DNA of 48,601 bases from Clostridia bacterium (lineage in GTDB: Bacteria; Bacillota; Clostridia; Oscillospirales; CAG-382): assembly GCA_017625615.1 (NCBI GenBank), contig JAGAKP010000011.1, forward strand, positions 1 through 48,601, read 5' to 3'. This document shows positions 1 to 7,761 of this stretch, one piece after another. Every line of letters begins with the position of its first letter. Positions within the stretch are counted from its first letter, which is position 1. Position numbers and translations under genes: made by a program. The notes beneath the pieces are model-generated. The model was not told where the DNA came from. It made no database searches and saw only the letters and a program-made list of their open reading frames with translations.

Positions 1-395
1 CCGTGCTTCAATATTTTCAGGTGTTTGAAAAGTTCATTCCCTGGATCGCCCTCGGGTTACTTGGATTTATCGGCGTAAAGATGATAGTCGACGGCGTAAA
101 GTGCAAGGAGGACGCTTGCCAATGCAAGAGTCTGGGCTTCGGCGCTTTGATAGTTCAAGGCGTTGCAACCTCTATCGATGCCCTTTCCGTTGGATTTACC
201 ATCGCAGAATACGATCTCGGTTCCGCTTTGCTTTCGGCGTTGATCATTGCCATAGTAACCTTTATTATCTGCTTTGCGGGGCTTTTTATCGGCAAGAAGG
301 CAGGAACGCGACTTGCGGGAAAAGCAGGCATTCTGGGCGGTGTTATTCTTATAATAATCGGCATAGAAATATTCGTAACAAGCTTTATAAAGTAA
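1..395 (+). CDS. mntP: MntP-like manganese efflux pump, C-terminal part
   Basis: The last 130 residues of a small polytopic membrane protein; the 5' part lies outside the window and the frame is already open at base 3. The family (DUF204/MntP) is about 190 residues, with two repeats of three helices, and exports Mn2+. The second repeat is visible: the stretch GVATSIDALSVGF near residue 54 carries the Asp that is conserved in the family, followed by two more hydrophobic helices, the last ending near the C-terminus. A Cys-rich loop (KCKEDACQCK) lies between the repeats. The gene converges on the ECF S-component gene, with a hairpin and a repeat element between them. Any regulatory leader upstream is outside the window. 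The identification rests on domain pattern only. Confidence 0.85.
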   Translation, partial: VLQYFQVFEKFIPWIALGLLGFIGVKMIVDGVKCKEDACQCKSLGFGALIVQGVATSIDALSVGFTIAEYDLGSALLSALIIAIVTFIICFAGLFIGKKAGTRLAGKAGILGGVILIIIGIEIFVTSFIK

Positions 396-401
396 AAATC
401 A

Positions 402-440
402 CCCCAAGAAGCCTTGCGGCTTCTTGGGGACCCCGATAAC
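402..440. repeat. Dispersed palindromic repeat, copy A
   Basis: Copy A of a repeat found four times in the window. A perfect 12-bp stem (CCCCAAGAAGCC at 402-413, GGCTTCTTGGGG at 418-429) closes on a TTGC loop and is followed by ACCCCGATAA. Read on the minus strand it follows the terminator hairpin at 441-465 directly. It lies between two convergent genes. There is no T-run after the stem, so it is not a standard intrinsic terminator itself. Confidence 0.85.
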
Positions 441-465
441 AAAAGCCCGATAAACTCGGGCTTTT
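441..465 (-). terminator. Intrinsic terminator of the ECF S-component gene
   Basis: The stem AAAAGCCCGA (441-450) pairs with TCGGGCTTTT (456-465) around a 5-base loop. It is flanked by A/T runs on both sides, so it could work in both directions. It sits five bases past the stop of the minus-strand gene. Confidence 0.8.
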
Positions 466-469
466 AATA

Positions 470-1054
470 TTACTTTTTGATTTTTCTCAGTGCGGCTATG
501 ATGGCGGGGCACAGTACTGTGCAGGTAATAAGCTCTACAACGAAGTTTATGCCGACGAGCCCGAGGAAGATAAAGGTCGCTACCGTTATTCCTGCTTCGT
601 TTGCCCACTGATGCATAAGAGAATTAAACAGTGCAAAGAAAGCGGCAATGAATATTCCCGTATTGAACACGGGCATCAGTGCGGACAGCAAAAAAGTACG
701 CCACTTTTTGCCCTCAAACTTTTTGGTAAAAAAGGCTACGAGCAACAAACAGCCTGCCGCCGCGATAACGCGCAGGGTGGAGCCGACAAAGGTACGGACA
801 GGGTCAAGCAAGAACATTACGTTACCACTGACCTGAGTGCCGAGGGCACATTCGATATATATTGTAAGTCCCAGAGCGGAGGCAACGATAAGACCGCACC
901 TTGCGCCGTAATTTATACAAGCTATGGCAACGGGAATAAGTGCCAACGTAAGAGGAATCTGAAAAGCGTTTGTAACGAAGGTGGACAAAAGCTGTAATAC
1001 CACCGTAAGTGCGCAGAGTATGGCGCAATCCACAATAAATTTATTCTTTTTCAC
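470..1054 (-). CDS. ECF transporter S component (substrate unknown)
   Basis: A 194-residue, strongly hydrophobic protein with about six membrane helices and a basic C-terminus (ALRKIKK). This fits the substrate-binding S component of energy-coupling factor vitamin transporters. The LIPVAIACINYGARCGL segment near residue 40 resembles the DUF3816-type S-component pattern. The energizing EcfA/EcfT parts are not in the window, so it probably shares a group II ECF module encoded elsewhere. The start is GTG at 1054, supported by AGAAGGGA about six bases upstream. A promoter at 1078-1106 leaves a leader of only about 15-20 bases, too short for a riboswitch, so the RNA gives no hint of the vitamin. 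Confidence 0.75.
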   Translation of the reverse strand: MKKNKFIVDCAILCALTVVLQLLSTFVTNAFQIPLTLALIPVAIACINYGARCGLIVASALGLTIYIECALGTQVSGNVMFLLDPVRTFVGSTLRVIAAAGCLLLVAFFTKKFEGKKWRTFLLSALMPVFNTGIFIAAFFALFNSLMHQWANEAGITVATFIFLGLVGINFVVELITCTVLCPAIIAALRKIKK

Positions 1055-1077
1055 GGTATCCCTTCTTTCTGAAAAGT

Positions 1078-1106
1078 ATTATACCGAAAACAAAAGGAAA
1101 AATCAA
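1078..1106 (-). promoter_or_regulatory. Promoter of the ECF S-component gene
   Basis: On the minus strand TTGATT (1106-1101) is separated by 17 bases from TATAAT (1083-1078), just upstream of the GTG start at 1054. Confidence 0.7.
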
Positions 1107-1191
1107 TATAAAATTTAATACAATATATATGTTCAACAAATAAAAAAGCGTGACAAACTGCCAAAAACATCTTTATTTTTCGCAAAAACTA

Positions 1192-1200
1192 TGATATAAT
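1192..1200 (+). promoter_or_regulatory. Extended -10 promoter of murC
   Basis: TGATATAAT at 1192-1200 is a perfect -10 hexamer with the TGn extension. The -35 region is poor, as is usual for extended -10 promoters. It lies about 30 bases ahead of the murC start. Confidence 0.6.
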
Positions 1201-1231
1201 GTTATGATAAATAATTTAAGAGGTGCTGTTC

Positions 1232-2605
1232 GTGGATATCAGAGATATTTCGGATAAAAGCAATATATATTTCGTGGGTATAGGCGGTATATCCATGTCC
1301 TCTCTGGCAGAGATATTACATAAAAAGGGTTACAAGGTGAGCGGATACGATTGTACTCCCTCCCCCATCACCGAGCATTTGCGGGAGCTTGGAATACCCG
1401 TTTACTACGAAACTGTTCCCGAGCATTTTGACGGGGTGACTGCCGCTATCGTCACTGCCGCCGTGCACGACGATAATCCTGAAATAGTAGAATTAAAGAA
1501 AAGAAACGTTCCCCGCTATTCCAGAGCGGAGCTGCTCGGCGCTTTGGGCAGTAAATATGCAAATTCAATTGCAGTTGCGGGCACACACGGAAAATCCACC
1601 ACCACGGGTATGCTCAGCGATATTTTCACCACCGCAAAAAATGCCGATCCTACCATACTCGTGGGTGCAATAGTTCCCGAGTTGGGTAGCACCTTCAGAC
1701 TCGGCACAGACGAAAACTTTATTTACGAAGCCTGCGAATATACGGATTCCTTCCTTTCCTTTTATCCTCATATTGCCGCAGTGCTTAATCTTGAGCTTGA
1801 CCATACGGATTATTTCCCCAATATAGAAGCGTTGGAAAATTCCTTTAAAAAATTCATAAATAACGCGGGAAAGGACGGCATCGCGGTTGTAAACTATGAT
1901 TCCGCCCACACGATGATCGCGGCAAAGGATTGTCTGCCGAAAATTATCACCTATTCCCCCGCAGGAAACCAAAAAGCGGATTACTACGTTACAGACCTTT
2001 GCTTTGACCACGGATTTGCAAAATTTGCGGTTATGCACAACGGAAACGTGTTGGCAGAGGTAACCTTGTCCGTTCCCGGCGAGCACAACGTGGCTGACGC
2101 GCTTTGTGCCATAGTATGCGCCGATTTAAGCGGTATAGAAGCAGAGGATATTGCCAAGGGATTAAAAATGTTCAGAGGTGTTTCAAGACGCTTTGAGTTA
2201 AAGGGTGAGCTTAACGGTGCGCCCGTTTTTGACGATTACGCCCACCATCCCGATGAGATAAAGGCTACCCTTTCCGCCGCGAAAATGATGGGGTACGACA
2301 GAGTTATAACCGTGTTCCAGCCTCATACATATTCAAGACTTCACGATCTTTTTGAGGATTTCGCCTGCTCCTTCGATAATTCGGATATAACAGTATTTGC
2401 CGAGATATTCTCCGCTTCCCGTGAAAAGGATATATACGGCATATCTTCAAAGACACTGGCAGACAGAATAGAAGGCTCCGTTTACCTGCCCTCCTTCGCC
2501 GAAATTGAGGATTTTCTTAAAAATGAGGTTCGAAAAGGCGATATGGTTATCGTTATGGGTGCGGGTGACGTAACAAAGATAAGCAAAGATTTAATAAAAA
2601 CTTAA
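1232..2605 (+). CDS. murC: UDP-N-acetylmuramate--L-alanine ligase
   Basis: MurC joins L-Ala to UDP-MurNAc using ATP, the first peptide step of cytoplasmic peptidoglycan precursor synthesis. The 457 residues show the Mur ligase plan: an N-terminal Rossmann-like domain with VGIGGISMSSLAE near residue 15, the ATP P-loop GTHGKSTTT at 117-125, then the C-terminal domain with FDDYAHHPDEIKATL and FQPHTYSRL, which are characteristic of MurC. An upstream in-frame GTG exists at 1223, but AAGAGGTG at 1218-1225 is a ribosome site correctly placed for GTG at 1232. The gene stands alone rather than in a division-cell-wall cluster; murD is 26 kb away. It has its own promoter and is followed by rpmB with a separate promoter. 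Confidence 0.95.
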   Translation: MDIRDISDKSNIYFVGIGGISMSSLAEILHKKGYKVSGYDCTPSPITEHLRELGIPVYYETVPEHFDGVTAAIVTAAVHDDNPEIVELKKRNVPRYSRAELLGALGSKYANSIAVAGTHGKSTTTGMLSDIFTTAKNADPTILVGAIVPELGSTFRLGTDENFIYEACEYTDSFLSFYPHIAAVLNLELDHTDYFPNIEALENSFKKFINNAGKDGIAVVNYDSAHTMIAAKDCLPKIITYSPAGNQKADYYVTDLCFDHGFAKFAVMHNGNVLAEVTLSVPGEHNVADALCAIVCADLSGIEAEDIAKGLKMFRGVSRRFELKGELNGAPVFDDYAHHPDEIKATLSAAKMMGYDRVITVFQPHTYSRLHDLFEDFACSFDNSDITVFAEIFSASREKDIYGISSKTLADRIEGSVYLPSFAEIEDFLKNEVRKGDMVIVMGAGDVTKISKDLIKT

Positions 2606-2613
2606 AAAAACAG

Positions 2614-2642
2614 TTGACAAATTAAGATATTTATTGTATTAT
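2614..2642 (+). promoter_or_regulatory. Strong promoter of rpmB
   Basis: TTGACA at 2614-2619, a 17-base spacer, and TATTAT at 2637-2642. It lies in the gap between murC and rpmB and fits a highly expressed ribosomal protein gene. Confidence 0.85.
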
Positions 2643-2686
2643 AAGGTGTTCGAATTTTTATAGCATTTGATTTGGAGGTGTAATAG

Positions 2687-2872
2687 ATGGCAAAGTGTTC
2701 CGTATGTGGAAAGAGCGTTACTTTCGGTCACAACGTTTCCCATTCCAACAGAAAGACCAACAGAGTTTGGAAGCCCAACATAAGAAAGGTTAAGGCTGTT
2801 GTAAACGGCAGCAATACTACCGTTTCCGTATGCTCCCGCTGCCTTCGTTCCGGCAAGGTTGAAAGAGCTTAA
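2687..2872 (+). CDS. rpmB: 50S ribosomal protein L28
   Basis: A 61-residue basic protein of the large ribosomal subunit. It begins MAKCSVCGK and contains the typical SHSNRKTNRVWKPN stretch of L28. Two CxxC pairs (CSVC near residue 4 and CSRC near residue 51) mark the zinc-binding form of L28. A GGAGGTG site at 2674-2680 fits the ATG at 2687. The gene is a single transcription unit, with its own promoter upstream and a hairpin plus T-run directly after the stop. Confidence 0.96.
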   Translation: MAKCSVCGKSVTFGHNVSHSNRKTNRVWKPNIRKVKAVVNGSNTTVSVCSRCLRSGKVERA

Positions 2873-2898
2873 TTTCTGAATTAAAAACCGAAAAACAA

Positions 2899-2927
2899 AT
2901 CCGACAGACAAAATCTGTCGGATTTTT
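2899..2927 (+). terminator. Intrinsic terminator of rpmB
   Basis: ATCCGACAGA (2899-2908) pairs with TCTGTCGGAT (2914-2923), followed by TTTT. Confidence 0.88.
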
Positions 2928-2953
2928 GTTTTGCGTATGGTTATTAAAAGACA

Positions 2954-4909
2954 TTAATAATACTTGGTGGCATCTTCGGGAACATAGTCCATTCCTCTGC
3001 CAAAGCCTGAAGTGAAGTATTCTTCGGGGTAATTTTCTTTTGGAAGCTCCAGCAAGAAATAATATCCGTAAAAGCTTCCGTCCTCTTCGCGCACCGGTTC
3101 CTCCTCGGTCAACTGATTGTAGACAAGCAGCAATTGGTTTTCCTCTTTATCATAGGTGCTATTATAAATATATTTAATATAAATACCATTGATCTCTATT
3201 TGTCCGTCGGCAATAAGCTCACCCACAAACAGTCTGTTTTCTTCAAACCATTCTTCTGTGTATTTGGTTATCCAATCATTAAAGCTGAGTTCTCCGATGG
3301 AGCCGTCTACGTACCCGAACTTAGGTTCCATGGGTTTATATACCTCGGTGAATCCGCATAATCCCGTACCCTCAGGTTTTATCTTCATTTTAAACGCGTA
3401 CACATTTCCCGTAGTACCTACAAGAGCAACCTTGCGATATTTTTCGTTCCATCCCCTCTCATAATCGAGGATCCAGCCATTTTCGGCGTTGATAGTTATC
3501 TTATACTCGTAATGAATATCTTCAAGTACTATCTCGTATTGCCATTTTCCGTTATCGTATTCAAACTCGATTCCAACGTTCGTAATATCCTCAGGGGTTA
3601 ATTTTGATTTATAAATTGCTTTTTCCAAAGCTTCTTCTTCCGTTATAGGATTTTCCAGGAGATCGCTGTGATCTGTGCTTACTTCACTGTCCGTATTGCC
3701 TTCGCTTTCCCATTTTATAACTTTAACTTCTCCGTTAGCGGCGTTAATTTCCAACTCGTACATAAGTTTTTTATAGACGAATTCAACAACATAAGCAACC
3801 GCGCCTTCCGAATGACGAAGCTTAACGGAGAGCACGAGATCATCTGCAGGAATTCCCATGGTGCTGATGATTTCTTTAATATCCTTTTCTTTAATTTTTA
3901 TATCTACGGTAGGGAGATATTCAATTTCAGATTTACCAAATCCGAGGATATGACCGTCGACAGCGCCTACCTTGACGTAGTATTCATAGTCTTCGGTTTC
4001 AAAGGTTACAAAGTAAACCATTCTTTCATTATCAAAATCAAAGGAAATACGATGATTTTTAATATCAAGACCGTGCGCAGTCCGAAGATATTCGATAGCG
4101 GTATTTTTTGCAGCCAATGCAGTTATATACATTTTTTTACTTGCGCTGCCGCTTAATTCACCGTTTATTTTTGCATTTGCATTTTCCAAAAGCAAAGTAA
4201 GCTCGTTTATGCTAAGCTTTGCCAGAGCTTCTGCGCTATAGTTTGAATTATTACTGCAAAGGCTTAAGATCGTTTGAGCTTTTCCGATAGAAATACCGAA
4301 TTTTTCGGCAAGCGCATATGCCTCTGCGTCGCTCTTTTCAACCCTCTGCGTTATAATCGCACATTTCGTATTTTCGTTTTCAAGCAGAGAACTGATGATA
4401 GAGATTATCTTTTTTCGCAAATCTTGATTTTCGGCGTTGTTATCGTTTTCCACGCTTATCAAAACCGAATTCTGAAATTCAGTAATATATCCGTTTTCTA
4501 ACATAATTCTGATAAGCGCATCAAGTGCCGATTCCACGTCCGTTCCCTCAAGCACCATATCGCCGATGATATCTTGTCCATCGCCATTCAAAGCCGCAAC
4601 CTCCACAACGACGTCATTTTTGTTTAATTTTATCTCTACGCTCGGATTAACGTCAATGGATACTACGCTTGATACGGCGTTATTTTGTTTGCGAATATAC
4701 ATACCGACGAAAACACCCAAAAGTAACACGGCGCAAGCAACCAATGTCGCAACAACTTTGCAATTGAAAATGCCTTTTCTTTTGGGAACGGCGGCAATTA
4801 TCTTATTTTCAAAATCGCTTGCAACGATATCGTCCTTGGGCAACACAAAGCTATCGGCTTCTGCAGTATAGTATTCTTTTAATACTTTTTCTATATCCGA
4901 ATTCGTCAT
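2954..4909 (-). CDS. RsgI-type membrane anti-sigma factor with PepSY-like repeats (cassette 1)
   Basis: A 651-residue protein with a short cytoplasmic N-terminus (about 50 residues), one membrane helix (about 51-72) and a large extracellular part. Just outside the membrane lies the RsgI hallmark VSIDVNPSVEIKLNKN, with Asn88-Pro89. In studied RsgI proteins this Asn-Pro bond is self-cleaved in a SEAL-type domain and the product feeds regulated intramembrane proteolysis. The rest contains about three PepSY-like units (for example EINAANGEVKVIKWE, INAENGWILDYE) and a unique C-terminal 150 residues. A GTG at 4927 is in frame, but GAAGGAGGA inside the end of the sigma gene fits ATG at 4909, one base after the sigma stop. 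It probably holds the adjacent sigma factor inactive; the signal is unknown. Confidence 0.8.
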   Translation of the reverse strand: MTNSDIEKVLKEYYTAEADSFVLPKDDIVASDFENKIIAAVPKRKGIFNCKVVATLVACAVLLLGVFVGMYIRKQNNAVSSVVSIDVNPSVEIKLNKNDVVVEVAALNGDGQDIIGDMVLEGTDVESALDALIRIMLENGYITEFQNSVLISVENDNNAENQDLRKKIISIISSLLENENTKCAIITQRVEKSDAEAYALAEKFGISIGKAQTILSLCSNNSNYSAEALAKLSINELTLLLENANAKINGELSGSASKKMYITALAAKNTAIEYLRTAHGLDIKNHRISFDFDNERMVYFVTFETEDYEYYVKVGAVDGHILGFGKSEIEYLPTVDIKIKEKDIKEIISTMGIPADDLVLSVKLRHSEGAVAYVVEFVYKKLMYELEINAANGEVKVIKWESEGNTDSEVSTDHSDLLENPITEEEALEKAIYKSKLTPEDITNVGIEFEYDNGKWQYEIVLEDIHYEYKITINAENGWILDYERGWNEKYRKVALVGTTGNVYAFKMKIKPEGTGLCGFTEVYKPMEPKFGYVDGSIGELSFNDWITKYTEEWFEENRLFVGELIADGQIEINGIYIKYIYNSTYDKEENQLLLVYNQLTEEEPVREEDGSFYGYYFLLELPKENYPEEYFTSGFGRGMDYVPEDATKYY

Positions 4910-4910
4910 T

Positions 4911-5456
4911 TTACCGTCCTCCTTCACAATATGCTTTTAGTTTTTCCAATGCCCGCTGATACTTTTTTCGTACGGAAGCAGTGTTTGCGCCAATCATGTT
5001 TGCAATTTCCGAATGAGACAGATCGGCATAGATGCGAAGCTTTACAATCAACTGTTCTTCGCGCGATAAAACCTTAAGGGCGTCACGTATCAAGATAAAT
5101 TCGTCGGTTTCAGGTTCAAAAGCAAACTGCGACTTTTCCTGCTCGGTTATTTCTTCAAAAGACAAGGCGTGCTTTTTCGAATTGATCTTATCAACGGCGC
5201 TGTTTTTGGTGATCTTAAGTACCCACGCTTTTGGATTGGTACCCTTTTTATACGTATGTGAAAGGCGCAGTATCCTTATCATGGTATCCTGCAGCACGTC
5301 CTCCGCATCGCATAGATTGCCGGTTATCTGGTACGCAACGGAAATTATCATACGTCCGTATTCCCGATAAACAAGTTCAAGAGCATTTTTGTTTCCCCGA
5401 GCGACTTCTGTAATTGCGATATCGCACGGATCTGTAAAGTTCCAAAACAGTATCAT
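4911..5456 (-). CDS. ECF-type RNA polymerase sigma factor (cassette 1)
   Basis: A 181-residue sigma-70 family protein with only regions 2 and 4. Region 2 runs from about residue 25 (LVYREYGRMIISVAYQ, then DAEDVLQDTMIRIL), and region 4 near 130-175 (LSREEQLIVKLRIYADLSHSEIA) holds a helix-turn-helix. It is expected to direct RNA polymerase to a small regulon, possibly including itself. It has no SigI C-terminal domain, although its partner is RsgI-like. GAGGTG sits about six bases ahead of the ATG at 5456. The stop is separated by one base from the partner's start, so the pair is translationally coupled. A paralogous pair follows immediately upstream at 5672-7695. Confidence 0.88.
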   Translation of the reverse strand: MILFWNFTDPCDIAITEVARGNKNALELVYREYGRMIISVAYQITGNLCDAEDVLQDTMIRILRLSHTYKKGTNPKAWVLKITKNSAVDKINSKKHALSFEEITEQEKSQFAFEPETDEFILIRDALKVLSREEQLIVKLRIYADLSHSEIANMIGANTASVRKKYQRALEKLKAYCEGGR

Positions 5457-5539
5457 TTAAACACCTCACCTTCTGTTCTCATAATATATAACAGAGATAT
5501 TGATTAAAACGTGACAGCAAAATATGTTTTTTCACCTTT

Positions 5540-5563
5540 CGGTTGACTTATATCAATCAACCG
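5540..5563. promoter_or_regulatory. Inverted repeat between divergent transcription units
   Basis: CGGTTGA (5540-5546) and TCAACCG (5557-5563) form a perfect 7-bp inverted repeat with a 10-base AT-rich centre. It lies in the 216-base gap between the two sigma/anti-sigma cassettes, four bases from the -35 box of a plus-strand promoter and about 85 bases upstream of the cassette 1 sigma gene. It could be an operator; no partner protein can be named. Confidence 0.45.
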
Positions 5564-5567
5564 TTGC

Positions 5568-5596
5568 TTGAATAAAGGCAAAAATATTGTTATAAT
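5568..5596 (+). promoter_or_regulatory. Orphan plus-strand promoter
   Basis: TTGAAT (5568-5573), 17 bases, TATAAT (5591-5596). No plus-strand gene follows. A start near 5603 would give a transcript of only about 65 bases before the hairpin at 5627-5661. Confidence 0.55.
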
Positions 5597-5602
5597 AACG
5601 CC

Positions 5603-5668
5603 AAGGAAAGCTTATACTTAAAGCACAAAGAGACTGACGCCGTAAACGGTGCAGTCTCTTTTGCTTTT
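5603..5668 (+). ncRNA. Candidate small RNA between the sigma cassettes
   Basis: A predicted transcript of about 65 bases bounded by the promoter at 5568-5596 and a hairpin followed by TTTTGCTTTT. It contains no start codon with a ribosome site. Its 3' part is antisense to the region just past the anti-sigma gene that ends at 5672. This is inferred from promoter plus terminator only; no known RNA family is recognised. Confidence 0.35.
5627..5661. terminator. Bidirectional hairpin terminator
   Basis: AAAGAGACTG (5627-5636) pairs with CAGTCTCTTT (5652-5661); the loop carries a smaller CCGTAAACGG hairpin. The plus-strand side is T-rich (TTTTGCTTTT). The minus-strand side (TTTGTGCTTT) can end the anti-sigma gene that stops at 5672. 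Confidence 0.75.
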
Positions 5669-5671
5669 ATA

Positions 5672-7126
5672 CTAATCGTCTATATCCTTTTCGTAGCTGA
5701 TGATATCGCCGGTATCTGCGTTTACCTCTGCTTCATACTCGTACTTTCCGAAGCGGAATTCTATTTCATACTTCCACACGTTATCATCGTGGTCAAGCTC
5801 TATTTTCAGATCCGTAATATCTTTCTCGGTAAGCTCTGCACGGGTAAGGACCGCGGAAAGTGCAGCAGATTCGGAAACAAATCCATTTGCGGAAACGTCC
5901 GTATCGGTGCCCGAGTTGACGTGGCGGTCCGTCTTATGACGGAGAACGGTGCCGTCAACGGCATTTATAATAAATTCGTGTTCTATTCCCTCGTACTTAA
6001 GCTCTACCTCATAAACCAGCTTGCCGTCCTCGTGATCGAATTCACATTCGTATTCTGACCACTTACTCTTGTCGGGGCAGAAGGTAAGGACCGTATCGGC
6101 AACGGATTCGGGAGAAACGTAATCTTTTTCCAGTGCGGGATTTGAGTTTACGGAGAATATCTCCTCGGTCTCGCAGGAGACCACTTCCCCGCTGACGGCG
6201 TTGATTTCAATATCGTACTCGGTGTCCTCGGTACGGAAATCCACCTCGTAGACCATAATACCGTCGTCAAAATCCAGAGACACGTCTATTCTGCCGACGA
6301 CAACCTCTTCGGTAACCTTTGCATAGCTAAGTGCAACGGTCTGTGCGCGGGAGGGGTTGATATACTTTTTATCGCTTGCATTACCTGTAGTTTCACCGTT
6401 TACCTCGGTGCCGTTATTGGTAATAAGAAGGGAAAGCTCGTTAATATTAAGCTTTGCAAGAGAGGCTGCATCGTAAGAGGCGTTTTCCTTGCAGAGAGCA
6501 GCCACTATCTGCGCCTTGCCGAGAGAGATGCCGTATCCTTTTGCGATACGCTTTGCCTCTTCGTCGCTTTGGTCAACCTTTTGAGTAATGACCGAGCCTG
6601 CGCTGCTTTCGTTGGATATGAGCGCGTTTACCACGTCCATAAGCTTTTTACGCAAAGCGTCGTTCTTTGCCTTATCCTCGCACTCGACGCTTACGAGCAC
6701 CGAATTTGAAAGCTCGTCGATATATCCGTTTTTGATCATAGATCCCACCAGAGCGTTAAGGGCTACGTCAACGGAAACACCCTCAAGCTCCATATTGCCG
6801 ATAATTATTTTACCGTCCTCGTTAATGGCGGTTACGGATACTACCTCTTCGTTTTTATTAAGCTTAATTTCCACCGCGGGGTTAACGTCGATGGAAACAA
6901 CGCTGGCAACCGCGTTTCTGCCAAGGAGAGCAAATGCGCCGAGCACGCCGCCCAAAACGAGGAGAAGTGCTGCTGCCACGGATATTGCGGCTACGGGAAA
7001 TCTTCTTTGTTTTTTCATATAGATCACTGTTCCTTTCGTGCTTCCGCTGTCACGGATAACGGAATCGAGAAGGTCAGGGGTCACTTGCGTAAAAGCGTTT
7101 TTGATTTTGTTTTCTGTGTTTTTCAT
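5672..7126 (-). CDS. RsgI-type membrane anti-sigma factor with PepSY-like repeats (cassette 2)
   Basis: A 484-residue paralogue of the anti-sigma factor in cassette 1. It has a cytoplasmic N-terminus of about 43 residues, a membrane helix (44-68), then SVVSIDVNPAVEIKLNKN with Asn82-Pro83, the autocleavage-type motif of RsgI proteins. A shared helical region follows, then three PepSY-like units at about 270-480, each ending in a motif such as EINAVSGEVVSCE, IINAVDGTVLRHK or EVNADTGDIISYE. It lacks the extra C-terminal domain of the cassette 1 protein. The ATG at 7126 overlaps the sigma stop as ATGA, so the two are translationally coupled. It probably sequesters that sigma factor at the membrane; the ligand is unknown. 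Confidence 0.82.
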   Translation of the reverse strand: MKNTENKIKNAFTQVTPDLLDSVIRDSGSTKGTVIYMKKQRRFPVAAISVAAALLLVLGGVLGAFALLGRNAVASVVSIDVNPAVEIKLNKNEEVVSVTAINEDGKIIIGNMELEGVSVDVALNALVGSMIKNGYIDELSNSVLVSVECEDKAKNDALRKKLMDVVNALISNESSAGSVITQKVDQSDEEAKRIAKGYGISLGKAQIVAALCKENASYDAASLAKLNINELSLLITNNGTEVNGETTGNASDKKYINPSRAQTVALSYAKVTEEVVVGRIDVSLDFDDGIMVYEVDFRTEDTEYDIEINAVSGEVVSCETEEIFSVNSNPALEKDYVSPESVADTVLTFCPDKSKWSEYECEFDHEDGKLVYEVELKYEGIEHEFIINAVDGTVLRHKTDRHVNSGTDTDVSANGFVSESAALSAVLTRAELTEKDITDLKIELDHDDNVWKYEIEFRFGKYEYEAEVNADTGDIISYEKDIDD

Positions 7127-7695
7127 TCCGTTCCTCCGTCAGCGAGCATTTTCTTTAGCTTTTTAATGGATCTGCTGTATTTTGAAAGAACAGTGGGCAG
7201 CGGCAAGGAAAGCAAGGATGCTATTTCGCGGTGCTTAAAGCCCGATACCGCGTGCAGTACCACGATGCGTAATTCTTCTTCCGTAAGACTTTCCATGCAT
7301 ACCCGAAGAATGGCCGTATCCTCGGGTGACAAGCCGTTGGCAACGGCAAGGGTGTCTTCCCAGTTTTCCTCGCAATAATCAGCATTTTTATTACGCTGAC
7401 GAAGCTTCATAAGACACAGGTTACGGGTTAAGGTAAAAATCCACGCCAGCGGCTTTCCGCGGTTTTCATAGCTTTCGGCGGAGGCTATAATACTCATATA
7501 CGTATCGTGTGTGACGTCTTCGGCATCGTGACTGTTTTTCAACATTGACAGCGCGAAGGAATAGATTTGGACTGATGTCAATTCATATAATTCCGCAAGA
7601 CGTGAACGGTCGCCGCCCGCAAGTGCCAAAATGCAAGCAGAAACAGAACTGTCGTTTTTACGTTCGTCAGTATTCGTCAAGGTGAATATTAACAT
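7123..7695 (-). CDS. ECF-type RNA polymerase sigma factor (cassette 2)
   Basis: A 190-residue two-domain sigma factor. Region 2 includes LYELTSVQIYSFALSML and DAEDVTHDTYMSIIASA. Region 4 includes LTEEELRIVVLHAVSGFKH, then the recognition helix region REIASLLSLPLPTVLSKYS. It is only distantly similar to the cassette 1 sigma, so the two probably read different promoters. AGGAGGA precedes the ATG at 7695 by about six bases. It overlaps its anti-sigma partner by four bases. The short upstream gap to the GNAT gene has no clear housekeeping promoter, compatible with autoregulation, which cannot be proven here. Confidence 0.88.
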   Translation of the reverse strand: MLIFTLTNTDERKNDSSVSACILALAGGDRSRLAELYELTSVQIYSFALSMLKNSHDAEDVTHDTYMSIIASAESYENRGKPLAWIFTLTRNLCLMKLRQRNKNADYCEENWEDTLAVANGLSPEDTAILRVCMESLTEEELRIVVLHAVSGFKHREIASLLSLPLPTVLSKYSRSIKKLKKMLADGGTE

Positions 7696-7761
7696 CTTCC
7701 GTCCTCCTTCACTATAATAATGCGTAAGACTGCCATTTTATTGCAAGGAAAATAAATTTTT

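Noticed and set aside
402..429. Repeat stems as intrinsic terminators
   Set aside because: None of the four repeat stems is followed by a T-run, while a separate hairpin with T-run lies beside each.
7696..7761. A conserved ECF-type promoter shared by both sigma genes
   Set aside because: The regions upstream of the two sigma genes (7696-7761 and 5457-5560) show no convincing common -35/-10 pair, so autoregulation stays a guess.
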